Source of the DNA: Nostoc sp. S4
Lineage (GTDB): Bacteria; Cyanobacteriota; Cyanobacteriia; Cyanobacteriales; Nostocaceae
Length of the DNA: 64,000 bases
Assembly: GCA_029379225.1 (NCBI GenBank)
Contig: JAQYWR010000024.1
Location: 53,571-117,570 of the forward strand
Reading direction: 5' to 3'
Shown here one piece after another: positions 53,734-63,133 of the stretch. Each line of letters starts with the position of its first letter. Position 1 is the stretch's first letter. Under the pieces are notes generated by a model. That model had not been told where the DNA came from. It saw only the letters and a program-made list of their open reading frames with translations, and searched no databases. The translations under genes were made by a program, and so were the position numbers.

Positions 53734-55153
53734 TACAAAAGCAATAGAAGTCCGTAACCCCCGAACAGGCAAATTTGATTACGTAATTATTCCGCCGCCT
53801 CCCAGGCTGCTTGTACAACAATGTAAGCGCACGCGTCGGGCGCAGGTTCATTGGCAACAACTGGGTATAGAGGGAAGAATTGAAGCTTTACAACAGTGGA
53901 AAGAAACTATATTATCAGTACGCGATCGCTTAACGGAAGCTTTGGTAAATGATACGGGCAGACTATCAACTTCAGTATTAGAAATCGATTCGTTCCTTTC
54001 TAGTATTGACCGCTGGTGTAAGTTAGCACCGGAATTGCTGCAAGAATCTTCAAAAAACACAGCAATTCCCTTTATCGCCTTACAACAAGCATCTGTACCT
54101 TATCCTTTAGTTGGGGTGATTAGCCCGTGGAATTTTCCGCTATTGCTGTCTACTATTGATACCATTCCCGCATTGTTGGCGGGTTGTGCAGCGATTGTCA
54201 AACCCAGCGAAATTGCACCCCGCTTCGTAGCACCGTTGGTTACAGCACTCAACGCCGTGCCCAAGTTGCGCGATGTCTTAACTTTTGTTGAAGGAGCAGG
54301 GGAAACCGGAGCAGCTTTAATCGAGAATGTAGATTTAGTATGTTTTACAGGTAGCGTTGCAACAGGACGAAAAGTAGCCCAGGCAGCTGCTAAACAATTT
54401 ATTCCCGCTTTTTTAGAATTAGGAGGAAAAGATCCAGCGATCGTTTTAGAGTCAGCCAACTTAGATTTAGCAACCTCAGCCATCTTGTGGGGTTCTGTGG
54501 TCAATGCTGGACAATCATGCTTATCAATTGAGCGAATTTACGTTGCTGAATCGATATTTGAAAAATTTTACCATCTACTAATAGCCAAAGCCCATCGCCT
54601 TGAATTAGCTTATCCCACACTTGAAAGTGGAGAAATTGGCCCCATCATAGCCGAAAGACAAGCAGCAATTATTAGCGACCATCTCTTAGACGCAGTGGAA
54701 AAAGGAGCAGTAATTCACTGCGGCGGTGTGATTGAAGACTTAGGCGGAGGTTGGTGGTGTCGTCCCACAGTACTGACTCAAGTCAATCATTCCATGAAAG
54801 TGATGACCGAAGAAACTTTCGGCCCCCTTATGCCAATTATGCCTTTTGCCACAGTTGAGGAAGCAGTATCTTTAGCAAACGACTCCATTTATGGACTAAG
54901 TGCGGCAGTATTTGCTGAGTCCGAAGCAGAAGCCTTAGAAGTTGCCCAGCATATAAATGCGGGTGCTATCAGTATCAACGATGCTGCACTCACTGCCATT
55001 ATGCACGAGGGAGAGAAAAATGCTTTTAAATTCTCTGGGCTGGGAGGTTCGCGCATGGGTGCGGCGGCGCTGAAACGGTTTATGCGGAAAAAAGCATTTT
55101 TGATTAAAACCAACACTACCAATGACCCTTGGTGGTTTGGGAATGGGGAATGA
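53726..55153 (+). CDS. Aldehyde dehydrogenase family protein
   Basis: A 475-aa NAD(P)-dependent aldehyde dehydrogenase. The cofactor and catalytic text is intact: GVISPWNFPLLLSTID, VKPSEIAPR, FTGSVATGRKVAQAA, the catalytic Glu in FLELGGKDPAIV, the nucleophile Cys in NAGQSCLSIERIYV and the late EETFGPLMPIMPF. The C-terminus has GLGGSRMGAAALKRFMRKKA, typical of class-3-like or coniferyl-type enzymes. It follows the nitrilase-fold gene by 62 bp and ends the operon with the RCCR-like protein. The aldehyde substrate is unknown. Confidence 0.93.
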   Translation: MTNTKAIEVRNPRTGKFDYVIIPPPPRLLVQQCKRTRRAQVHWQQLGIEGRIEALQQWKETILSVRDRLTEALVNDTGRLSTSVLEIDSFLSSIDRWCKLAPELLQESSKNTAIPFIALQQASVPYPLVGVISPWNFPLLLSTIDTIPALLAGCAAIVKPSEIAPRFVAPLVTALNAVPKLRDVLTFVEGAGETGAALIENVDLVCFTGSVATGRKVAQAAAKQFIPAFLELGGKDPAIVLESANLDLATSAILWGSVVNAGQSCLSIERIYVAESIFEKFYHLLIAKAHRLELAYPTLESGEIGPIIAERQAAIISDHLLDAVEKGAVIHCGGVIEDLGGGWWCRPTVLTQVNHSMKVMTEETFGPLMPIMPFATVEEAVSLANDSIYGLSAAVFAESEAEALEVAQHINAGAISINDAALTAIMHEGEKNAFKFSGLGGSRMGAAALKRFMRKKAFLIKTNTTNDPWWFGNGE

Positions 55154-55349
55154 TATCGTGTCGGGTTGAAGACTTATCGTTTAGATTGACAGGTAGACAC
55201 AAACAGAAGTGGCAGCGCTGGCTAGAGGCGAGTGTAAAACGATCGCATTCTCATCTTGTTCAAAATATATATTTTACTAAAGGCCATCGCCTCTAGCCAT
55301 AGTTTTGCCTACAAGAACCAAAGCACTTGAAAGAATTTTGATGGTTTTG

Positions 55350-55538
55350 GTTCAGAACACAAGTCTATTCGTTCAGAACACGAGTTCATTTGTTCACAAC
55401 ACAAGTCTATTCGTTCAGAACACGAGTTCATTTGTTCACAACACAAGTCTATTCGTTCAGAACACGAGTTCATTCATTCATAACACAAGTCTATTCGTTC
55501 AGAACACGAGTTCATTTGTTCAGAACACAAGTCTATTC
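55350..55538 (+). repeat. Nine-unit 21-bp tandem repeat (42-bp higher-order period)
   Basis: Nine units alternate between GTTCAGAACACAAGTCTATTC and a GTTCAGAACACGAGTTCATTT form, giving a 42-bp super-repeat. In the plus frame from TTG 55305 to 55592 it would encode heptapeptides (VQNTSLF / VQNTSSF). A 95-aa product is possible but has no recognised homology, and no good start or ribosome-binding site is visible. It lies upstream of the restriction-modification gene. Confidence 0.85.
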
Positions 55539-55642
55539 TCAACAATTTGTTGTCTAGTATTAAGAAAATTTATTGGTCGGTTTCTACAATAGCCTTACAC
55601 TCTATAACTGACTAAGCATTTATGTAGATTCTATAGTGCCTG

Positions 55643-58600
55643 ATGAACCTAGCCGATATCCTCAAAGACTCAAACTACAAACTGTCTCAGTTTACTGCGG
55701 CGGAAATTGAGCAGTTAGAGCAAAGCATTACTCCGAAAGCAACCAAAACTGGCGAAGTGCCTTATATCGTTTGTTTGGTGCGTCAGAAGGTTATTAAACT
55801 TACGCCAGAGGAAGCAATTCGGCAGCTATATTTACAGGTTTTAAATCAACGCCTCCACTATCCTTTTAGTCGAATTCAAGTCGAGTATGGGGTGAACTTT
55901 GGGCGGGAGGTGAAACGGGCAGACATTGTGGTGATGGACAAAGATCGTCCAAACACAGTCTACATGATTGTAGAGCTAAAGAAGCCAAAGCTAAAGGATG
56001 GGAAAGATCAGCTTCGCTCTTACTGCAATGCCACGGGTGCGCCGATCGCAGTTTGGACAAATGGCGAGCAAATTTCTTACTACCAGCGCAAAGATCCCAA
56101 TTATTTTGAAGATATCCCTAGTTTGCCTAACGCTAATCAAACCCTAGCAGATATTCTTCAGATTAAGTTTACCTTGGAAGACTTGATTGCTAATGACAAA
56201 TTAGTGAAGGAGAATAAATCCCTCAAGACTCTGATCGAAGAAATGGAAGACGAGGTGCTGGCGAATGCTGGGGTAGATGTATTTGAGGAACTGTTTAAGC
56301 TGATTTTTACGAAGCTCTATGATGAGTGGTATTCTGGGCAGGGGAACCGCCGTAAAACCCGTTCTCTAGAGTTTCACAATACGGGACAGACAGAAACAGC
56401 ACTCAAAACCAAGATTCAAGATTTGTTTGATGGGGCAAAGAAAAAGTGGGAAGGTGTGTTTACTGAAGATGCTAAAATTAGCCTTACACCTTCGCACTTG
56501 TCGGTCTGTGTGTCATCCTTGGAGAATGTGAAGCTGTTTAACTCCAATCTGGATGTAATTGATGAAGCCTTTGAGTATTTGATCAACCAAAGCAGTAAAG
56601 GTGAGAAAGGACAGTTTTTTACGCCCCGCTATGTGATTGATATGTGCGTAAAAATGCTCAATCCACAAGAGGATGAGTACATGATTGACACGGCGGCAGG
56701 GTCATCTGGGTTTCCGGTGCATACGATTTTTCATGTGTGGCGGCAGATTTTGGTGGATGAGGGGTTGCAGGCGAGTCATTTGTTTTCGCTAGAAGACAAA
56801 CCACCCCGTTGCAAGGAATATGTGGAAGAGAAGGTATTTGCCATCGACTTTGATGAAAAGGCGGTGCGGGTGGCGCGGACGCTGAACTTAATTGCGGGGG
56901 ATGGGCAGACAAATGTATTGCACCTGAACACGCTGGACTATGAACTGTGGAATGAAGTGACGGAACAAGAAGAATGGGATAACATTTATAATGCTGGGTT
57001 CAAACGGCTGAAACGGTTACGACCGAAAGGTAGTAAAGATTTTCGAGAGTTTCAGTTTGATGTGTTGATGGCAAATCCGCCCTTTGCCGGAGATATCAAG
57101 GAACCGCGCATGATTGCCCGCTATGATTTGGCAAAGAAGCCGGATGGTAAATGGCAAACCAAGGTAGGGCGCGATATTTTGTTTATTGAGCGCAATTTGG
57201 ACTTTTTGAAACCGGGGGGTAGAATGGCGATCGTGCTGCCCCAAGGACGGTTTAACAATTCATCAGATAAAAATATTCGAGATTTCATTGCCGAACGCTG
57301 CCGGATTTTGGCGGTGGTGGGGCTGCATGGCAATACGTTTAGGCCGCACACGGGTACAAAGACTTCGGTGCTATTTGTGCAGAAGTGGAATGATGACCCG
57401 AAGGCGGGCGCACTCTGCCCTCGACAGGATGACTACAACATCTTTTTTGCAACAATGCGGAAATCGGGGAAGGATAATTCTGGGGATAAAATCTGGCGCA
57501 AAATTTCATCGTCTACTTCACCGCCTGATGATGAACTCAGCGAATTGATGCCGTCTTCGCCGATGCAGCGAGTGGTGGGGGTGGAGGGCGATTTTTTGCA
57601 AGATGTTCATGGTCATTTAGTGGTCGATCATGACTTGTATAACCACGAAGGATTGACGGAAGACGGCATTACGGAAGCGTTTATTGAGTTTGCTAAAAAG
57701 GAGAAACTCAGTTTTTTTGAATCCAGCCCATCTGTTGCGCCGTTTGATGCTGTGAGGTATCAGCAATTAATGGATGGGCTGGAAGCGACGGAAGTCAGAT
57801 TACATGAAATGATGGAAGCCTACCGTTTAGATGCTGAGTTTGCCGCTCATTCAGAGACTATATGGCTAAAAAGGCTTCAACAAAAGCGAAATTTTCTACC
57901 CCTTAGCAGCTTTCTAGAATATATAAGTTCAGGACATACGCCCTACAAACATGATGTTCATCACGGTGACATCAACTTTATTACCGTCGAGTGTGTTGGA
58001 AGTTTAACTTTAGATGAGACAAAGTTAAAAAGAATTAAACAGGAACACTATGATAAAGAATTTCAAAAGAATCGGATCGTCAAAAATGCTGTTATATGCA
58101 CCATCAAGCGTAGGATTGGTAAAGCTTATCCTTTCCTAGATGAGCCTACTGAGCCTATGGCTATGAATCAAGATGTAGCTATTTTAATCCCAAAGCACAA
58201 TGTTCGTTCAGGATATCTAGCGACTTATTTAAGTTCAAGAATAGGACAGTCTTTTTCTGATCGTCAGAAGACTGAACAAATGAATCCGTATATTAGTGTT
58301 GCTAACTTATCAACCTTACCCACCGTAGCACTTGATGATCGCTTCCAATTGGAAATAGAAGAGGTGGTTAGAAAGGCTTATTCTTTCCTTTCGGACTCTA
58401 AAACTTTCTATCAACAAGCTGAGGATTTGCTATTGTCTGAGCTTGGCTTGAAGAACTGGCAACCCACGGAAGAAACTGTTGCCGTCAAGAGTTTTGCTGA
58501 GTCGTTCCTGTCCTCTGATCGCCTCGACGCTGAGTATTACCAGCCAAAGTTTGACCAATTAATTGAACGACTTAAAGAAAAGGTTAAACTAACGCCCCTT

Positions 58601-59218
58601 GGTAATTTACTCACCCTTAATCAACGAGGAAAACAACCTCAATACATTGAAGACGAAGACGAGTATGAATTAGGTTTACCTGTTGTTAATTCCAAACACG
58701 TTCGAGAAGGCGAAGTCATTTTGACAGACAATCGCTATGCTTATCTGCCAGAAAATGATAATCCGCTTATAATTCAAACTGATGATGTTCTAATCAACGG
58801 TACAGGTATCGGCACAATTGGACGCTGTGCGCCTTATCTCTACGAACAAGAAGCTTTGCCAGATAACCACGTCACTATTCTTAGAACTGATTTACTTGAC
58901 CCGGTTTATCTGTCGATTTATCTCAATAGCGTTATTGGAAAGCTATTTGTCGAAAAACATTTCAAAGGTTCATCAGGGCAAATTGAGCTATACCCCAACG
59001 AAATTGCTCAATTTCTAATTTGGGAGGCGCCAGATTCCGTTCAGCAGAAAATCAAAAGCAAAGTTGAAGCCTCTCATCAAAAGCGGGAGCAATCCAAGCA
59101 ACTGCTAGAAATTGCTAAAACAGGAGTAGAAAGAGCGATCGAAACCGATGAAGCAGCAGCAACGGCTTGGATTGATCGGCAACTTGAAGCCTTGGACATT
59201 AACCTAACTACTACTTAG
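55643..59218 (+). CDS. Single-chain restriction-modification enzyme (type IIG/I-like)
   Basis: A 1191-aa enzyme combining cleavage, methylation and specificity. Residues 60-145 form a PD-(D/E)xK nuclease of the HsdR-N type (Asp94 in RADIVV, Glu111 and Lys113 in VELKK). Residues about 200-640 are an N6-adenine methylase: KGEKGQFFTPRYVIDM, motif I DTAAGSSGF (349-357) and motif IV NPPF (478-481). Residues about 745-930 and 975-1185 are two HsdS-like target-recognition domains (LPLSSFLEYISSGHTPYK; GQIELYPNEIAQFLIW). No separate HsdR helicase is present. It should protect against foreign DNA. The methylase part is more GC-rich than the recognition part, suggesting modular exchange. Confidence 0.88.
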   Translation: MNLADILKDSNYKLSQFTAAEIEQLEQSITPKATKTGEVPYIVCLVRQKVIKLTPEEAIRQLYLQVLNQRLHYPFSRIQVEYGVNFGREVKRADIVVMDKDRPNTVYMIVELKKPKLKDGKDQLRSYCNATGAPIAVWTNGEQISYYQRKDPNYFEDIPSLPNANQTLADILQIKFTLEDLIANDKLVKENKSLKTLIEEMEDEVLANAGVDVFEELFKLIFTKLYDEWYSGQGNRRKTRSLEFHNTGQTETALKTKIQDLFDGAKKKWEGVFTEDAKISLTPSHLSVCVSSLENVKLFNSNLDVIDEAFEYLINQSSKGEKGQFFTPRYVIDMCVKMLNPQEDEYMIDTAAGSSGFPVHTIFHVWRQILVDEGLQASHLFSLEDKPPRCKEYVEEKVFAIDFDEKAVRVARTLNLIAGDGQTNVLHLNTLDYELWNEVTEQEEWDNIYNAGFKRLKRLRPKGSKDFREFQFDVLMANPPFAGDIKEPRMIARYDLAKKPDGKWQTKVGRDILFIERNLDFLKPGGRMAIVLPQGRFNNSSDKNIRDFIAERCRILAVVGLHGNTFRPHTGTKTSVLFVQKWNDDPKAGALCPRQDDYNIFFATMRKSGKDNSGDKIWRKISSSTSPPDDELSELMPSSPMQRVVGVEGDFLQDVHGHLVVDHDLYNHEGLTEDGITEAFIEFAKKEKLSFFESSPSVAPFDAVRYQQLMDGLEATEVRLHEMMEAYRLDAEFAAHSETIWLKRLQQKRNFLPLSSFLEYISSGHTPYKHDVHHGDINFITVECVGSLTLDETKLKRIKQEHYDKEFQKNRIVKNAVICTIKRRIGKAYPFLDEPTEPMAMNQDVAILIPKHNVRSGYLATYLSSRIGQSFSDRQKTEQMNPYISVANLSTLPTVALDDRFQLEIEEVVRKAYSFLSDSKTFYQQAEDLLLSELGLKNWQPTEETVAVKSFAESFLSSDRLDAEYYQPKFDQLIERLKEKVKLTPLGNLLTLNQRGKQPQYIEDEDEYELGLPVVNSKHVREGEVILTDNRYAYLPENDNPLIIQTDDVLINGTGIGTIGRCAPYLYEQEALPDNHVTILRTDLLDPVYLSIYLNSVIGKLFVEKHFKGSSGQIELYPNEIAQFLIWEAPDSVQQKIKSKVEASHQKREQSKQLLEIAKTGVERAIETDEAAATAWIDRQLEALDINLTTT

Positions 59219-59233
59219 TATCTTGGAGTAGCA

Positions 59234-59473
59234 ATGAAAGCATTTAAAGTCATGGCAACGATTAATGAGCAAGGACAGCTAACATTAGATCATCCTCTCA
59301 TAACAGATAAGAATAGCCGCGTAGAAGTTATTGTTCTAATTCCAGAAGAAGAAATTCTAAAAGATCAATCTCAAGCAGAAGTCTTAGCAGATTTCCGGCA
59401 AGCTTGGCACGAAGCCATGACCGAGCAAACTATCCCGGTGGCTCAACTTTGGGAAGGGCTAGAAAATGACTGA
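59234..59473 (+). CDS. Antitoxin-like protein of a RelE-type pair
   Basis: A 79-aa acidic protein (MKAFKVMATINEQGQLTLDH, then VEVIVLIPEEE and FRQAWHEAMTEQTIPVAQLW). It resembles small cyanobacterial antitoxins that precede RelE/ParE-type toxins. The next frame starts 8 bp before its stop, the usual overlap of such operons, and begins as a toxin would but is truncated. It follows the restriction-modification gene by 15 bp and could be co-transcribed with it. The assignment is from context and recall. Confidence 0.65.
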   Translation: MKAFKVMATINEQGQLTLDHPLITDKNSRVEVIVLIPEEEILKDQSQAEVLADFRQAWHEAMTEQTIPVAQLWEGLEND

Positions 59474-59624
59474 TCAGCCTTTGATTCAAGTTGAAGCTTC
59501 GCCAACGTTCAACCGAAATCTACGCACTCTTGCCAATATGATTAAACCCGTCTTTGATAACCTTCCACAATCCCCAGTCAACAATCAACCGTCAACACTC
59601 CCCACTCATAATATGCGAACATAA
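59466..59624 (+). pseudogene. Truncated RelE/ParE-type toxin
   Basis: The ATG at 59466 overlaps the antitoxin stop by 8 bp (ATGACTGA). The frame reads MTDQPLIQVEASPTFNRNLR and TLA, as at the start of RelE-like toxins, then departs (NMIKPVFDNLPQSP) and runs into intergenic repeat text (CCCCAGTCAACAATC) before TAA 59622. About 75% of a normal toxin (90-110 aa) is missing, including catalytic C-terminal residues. It is too short for the usual gene finders. Confidence 0.7.
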
Positions 59625-59660
59625 TTAAGTTGTAGCTGACCACCTGCACAGAGGTTTAAA

Positions 59661-60941
59661 GTGGATACCATTGCAATCCCTGCTCTGAATCACCCAGTAG
59701 ATGCCACGGTAGAGATTCCTGGTTCTAAAAGTATTACTAATCGGGCATTACTTGTCGCTGCCTTAGCCCAAGGCGACTCTATTTTAGAAAATGCCTTATT
59801 TAGTGAAGACAGCAATTATTTTGCTAAATGTTTAGAGCAATTAGGCATCCCAATTACCCTAAATCCTGACCTAGCTCAAATTCAAGTAGCAGGAAAGGGA
59901 GGCGAAATTCCAGCCAAGCAGGCAGATTTATTTGTTGGCTTAGCAGGTACAGCAGCAAGGTTTATTTCGGCGCTGGTAGCACTAGGTAATGGCGAATATC
60001 GCCTAGATGGTGTTCCCCGAATGCGAGAACGACCGATGGGCGACTTACTAAAGGTGCTGCAAAGTAGTGGAGTAACCGTTAACTTTCAAAGAAACCCTGA
60101 TTTTATGCCTTACACCATTTACGGTGGGCAATTTTTTGGGGGACATTTTCGCTTAAAAGCTAACCAAACAAGTCAGCAACTTTCGGCATTATTAATGATT
60201 GCCCCTTATGCTCAACAAGACACAACAATTGAGGTTGAAGGGACATTGGTTTCTCAATCTTACGTGAAAATGACTTGTCGGTTGATGGCCGATTTTGGCG
60301 TGGAAGTAAATCAAATTGGCGAAAACCAATTCCAAATTCAAGCAGGTCAGCGTTATCAGCCTCGACATTACACAATAGAACCAGATGCGTCAAATGCTTC
60401 TTACTTTTTTGCCGCCGCCGCCGTCACTGGTGGACGAGTGCGGGTTAAACATTTGACCAAACAATCTTGTCAAGGTGATATTCTTTGGCTCAACGTCTTA
60501 GAACAGATGGGTTGCCAAATTCGTGAAGCTGATGATTACACGGAAGTCACAGGCCCAGAGCAATTGCAGGGTATCGATATTGACATGAATGATATATCAG
60601 ATTTGGTGCAGACTTTAGGAGCGATCGCTCCCTTTGCCACCTCACGTGTTACCATTCGCAATGTCGAACACATTCGCTATAAAGAAACCGATCGCATTCA
60701 CGCCGTAGTGACCGAATTGCGTCGCTTGGGAGTTCAAGTTGAAGAATTTGCCGATAGACTCAAGATTGAACCTAGCCCGATTACCCCAGCAGCAATTGAA
60801 ACTTATCACGATCATCGTATGGCAATGGCATTTGCTGTCACAGGCTTAAAAGTTCCAGGAATTGTAATTAAAGATCCAGGTTGTACAGCGAAGACTTTTC
60901 CCGATTATTTTACCCGATTTTTTAAAATGTTAGAACAATAA
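59661..60941 (+). CDS. aroA: 3-phosphoshikimate 1-carboxyvinyltransferase (EPSP synthase)
   Basis: A 426-aa shikimate-pathway enzyme joining shikimate-3-phosphate and PEP. It starts at GTG 59661. Signatures: EIPGSKSITNRALLVAALA, FVGLAGTAARFISALVALG (the PEP-binding loop, with GTAAR in place of the common GTAMR), RLDGVPRMRERPMGDLL, DASNASYFFAAAAVTGG and YHDHRMAMAFAVTG. The Gly96-Thr97-Ala region thus differs slightly from plant-type enzymes. It is followed by a DUF3598-like gene and hisS on the same strand. Confidence 0.95.
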   Translation: MDTIAIPALNHPVDATVEIPGSKSITNRALLVAALAQGDSILENALFSEDSNYFAKCLEQLGIPITLNPDLAQIQVAGKGGEIPAKQADLFVGLAGTAARFISALVALGNGEYRLDGVPRMRERPMGDLLKVLQSSGVTVNFQRNPDFMPYTIYGGQFFGGHFRLKANQTSQQLSALLMIAPYAQQDTTIEVEGTLVSQSYVKMTCRLMADFGVEVNQIGENQFQIQAGQRYQPRHYTIEPDASNASYFFAAAAVTGGRVRVKHLTKQSCQGDILWLNVLEQMGCQIREADDYTEVTGPEQLQGIDIDMNDISDLVQTLGAIAPFATSRVTIRNVEHIRYKETDRIHAVVTELRRLGVQVEEFADRLKIEPSPITPAAIETYHDHRMAMAFAVTGLKVPGIVIKDPGCTAKTFPDYFTRFFKMLEQ

Positions 60942-60954
60942 AAGGTAAATAGCA

Positions 60955-61401
60955 ATGTCTAATATTAAAGAAGGAATGCCCGTGTTGGCCCGTCATGAAG
61001 GAGATTGGGTTGGCACTTATACATTAGTCGATACAACCGGAAAAATCCTTGATAGCTATGAGTCTCATTTAACTTGTCAATTCCCAGAAAACGGCGCTCA
61101 TCCCTACTACCAAATCAATCGCTACAACTGGACTGATGGCAAAAAAGAAGAGTACGAATTTCCCGGAATCTATAAAGATAATAAACTTTGGTTTGACACC
61201 GATCGCATCGAAGGCAAAGCCTGGGAAGCTGACGATTCTATTGTGATTTTGTGGTTTGCTTATAAGACAAACCCAGAAATGAATTTATATGAAATGATTT
61301 ACATTAGTCCAGACAATAATAATCGTGCCCGAACTTGGCATTGGTTTAAGAACGGTCAAATTTTTCAACGCACCCTCATTCAAGAACAACGGCTAAGATA
61401 A
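60955..61401 (+). CDS. DUF3598-like lipocalin-type protein
   Basis: A 148-aa soluble protein with a beta-rich, FABP/lipocalin-like pattern: MPVLARHEGDWVGTYTLVDT, SHLTCQFPENGAHPYYQINR, YEFPGIYKDNKLWFDTDRIE and RTWHWFKNGQIFQRTLI. It resembles the cyanobacterial DUF3598 family, whose members may bind a hydrophobic small ligand. Function is unknown. It begins 13 bp after aroA, implying co-transcription. Its stop codon coincides with the left end of a MITE-like element. Confidence 0.75.
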   Translation: MSNIKEGMPVLARHEGDWVGTYTLVDTTGKILDSYESHLTCQFPENGAHPYYQINRYNWTDGKKEEYEFPGIYKDNKLWFDTDRIEGKAWEADDSIVILWFAYKTNPEMNLYEMIYISPDNNNRARTWHWFKNGQIFQRTLIQEQRLR

Positions 61402-61505
61402 GGGACTGACAAATAAATATCCTGTCGCTTTTAAGGCAGGGGGCAGGGGGGAAAGCAGGTTGTTTTGAAACAGCGAAATTGGATAATTTATTTTCTAGAG
61501 TTCCT
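61401..61505. repeat. MITE-like element B, copy 2
   Basis: AGGGACTGACAAATAAATATCC at the left and GGATAATTTATTTTCTAGAG plus TTCCT at the right form terminal inverted repeats. The inverted right end matches the left end of copy 1 (5964) over about 30 bp with very few changes. Confidence 0.7.
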
Positions 61506-61634
61506 AAAACAATCGAGAATAGGGTGCGTTATGGACGTGATACCATTTCACGAAAAATGTGATATGGATGTAGGTTGGGTTGAGGGACGAAACCCAACAC
61601 CTCAAAGTCTTGTAAATGTCGGATTTGGTTAAGT

Positions 61635-63020
61635 ATGGCAAAAAGTGACAAAATAAACTTTTCTACTCCTAGCGGTTTTCCAGAATTTCTGCCTAGCGAA
61701 AAGCGTTTAGAATTATATCTCCTAGACACTATTCGTAGAGTTTTTGAAAGCTATGGATTTACGCCCATTGAAACCCCAGCAGTAGAACGTTTAGAAGTCC
61801 TACAAGCTAAAGGAAACCAAGGCGACAATATCATTTATGGAATTGATCCCATCTTGCCACCAAATCGCCAAGCCGAAAAAGATAAATCCGGCGAAACTGG
61901 TTCAGAAGCAAGAGCATTAAAGTTTGACCAAACAGTGCCATTAGCAGCTTACATTGCTCGTCACCTCAATGAGTTAACTTTTCCCTTTGCCCGTTATCAA
62001 ATGGATGTAGTTTTTCGGGGAGAACGAGCAAAAGATGGGCGTTTTCGCCAGTTCCGACAATGTGATATTGATGTAGTCGCTCGTCGCGAACTCAGCTTGC
62101 TTTATGATGCTCAAATGCCTGCAATTATCACTGAAATATTTGAAGCAATTAATATCGGTGATTTTCTCATTCGCATTAATAACCGCAAAGTTCTTACAGG
62201 TTTCTTTAAATCACTAGGAATTGCTGAAAACCAAATTAAATTCTGCATCAATATTGTTGATACTTTAGAAAAAATTGGTGAAAATAAAGTTAAATCTGAT
62301 TTAGAAAAAGAAGGAATCTCAGCAGAGCAAGCTGAAAAAATAATTGAATTTATTAAAATAGATGGTTCAGTTGATGAAGTATTAGATAAGCTCAAACACC
62401 TAGCAAATTTGCCAGAAACCGAGCAATTTAGCTTGGGAGTTACTGAATTAGAAACAGTAATTACAGGCGTGCGTAATCTGGGAGTTGCCGAAAATCGTTT
62501 TTGTATTGATTTATCCATTGCCCGTGGACTTGATTACTATACTGGTACAGTTTACGAAACAACTTTATTAGGACATGAAGCCTTAGGTAGTATTTGTTCT
62601 GGCGGCAGATATGAAGAATTAGTAGGGGTATTTTTGGGTGAGAAAATGCCTGGTGTTGGCATTTCTATTGGCTTAACTCGCTTAATTAGTCGATTGCTCA
62701 AAGCAGGTATTCTGAGTACCTTAGCTGCAACACCAGCCCAGGTAATGGTAGTAAATATGCAAGATGATTTAATGCCGATTTATTTAAAAGTTTCTCAACA
62801 ACTGCGTCAAGCAGGAATTAATGTGATAACGAACTTTGATAAGCGTCCTGTGGGCAAACAATTTCAATTAGCAGATAAACAAGGAATTCAATTTTGTGTA
62901 ATTATTGGTTCTCAGGAAGCAGCAGCACAAAAATCCTCTCTCAAAGATTTGAAAACAGGTGAGCAAATAGAAGTGTTACTGGAAAATTTGGCAGAGCAAA
63001 TTAAAAGCAGACTTACTTAA
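61635..63020 (+). CDS. hisS: Histidyl-tRNA synthetase
   Basis: A 461-aa class II aminoacyl-tRNA synthetase that charges tRNA-His. Motif 1 region GFTPIETPAVERLEVL, motif 2 YQMDVVFRGERAKDGRFRQF and QCDIDVV, and the His-specific ARGLDYYTGTVYE with GGRYEELVG are all present. The anticodon-binding domain follows (VMVVNMQDDLMPIYLKVSQQ, DKRPVGKQFQLADKQG). Frame and length are normal. It is on the same strand as aroA and the DUF3598-like gene, separated by the MITE-like element. Confidence 0.95.
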   Translation: MAKSDKINFSTPSGFPEFLPSEKRLELYLLDTIRRVFESYGFTPIETPAVERLEVLQAKGNQGDNIIYGIDPILPPNRQAEKDKSGETGSEARALKFDQTVPLAAYIARHLNELTFPFARYQMDVVFRGERAKDGRFRQFRQCDIDVVARRELSLLYDAQMPAIITEIFEAINIGDFLIRINNRKVLTGFFKSLGIAENQIKFCINIVDTLEKIGENKVKSDLEKEGISAEQAEKIIEFIKIDGSVDEVLDKLKHLANLPETEQFSLGVTELETVITGVRNLGVAENRFCIDLSIARGLDYYTGTVYETTLLGHEALGSICSGGRYEELVGVFLGEKMPGVGISIGLTRLISRLLKAGILSTLAATPAQVMVVNMQDDLMPIYLKVSQQLRQAGINVITNFDKRPVGKQFQLADKQGIQFCVIIGSQEAAAQKSSLKDLKTGEQIEVLLENLAEQIKSRLT

Positions 63021-63098
63021 AAATTAGCTTATAAATCAATACGCTTCGGTTAAGGCATCAAACGCCATAAATTGCCGTCTTGACAAAAGATTGATTAT

Positions 63099-63130
63099 TG
63101 TAGAGACAGCGATTTATTGCGTCTTTACTC
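63099..63130. repeat. Variant of the AGACGCGATTAATCGCGTCT repeat
   Basis: GTAGAGACAGCGATTTATTG followed by CGTCTTTAC forms an imperfect inverted repeat between the convergent hisS and LysR genes. It has the same arms as the palindrome at 2489 with a changed centre. Confidence 0.55.
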
Positions 63131-63133
63131 CTA

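Noticed and set aside
55350..55538. CRISPR-like array
   Set aside because: Units of 21 bp are directly adjacent without unique spacers; there are no cas genes nearby.
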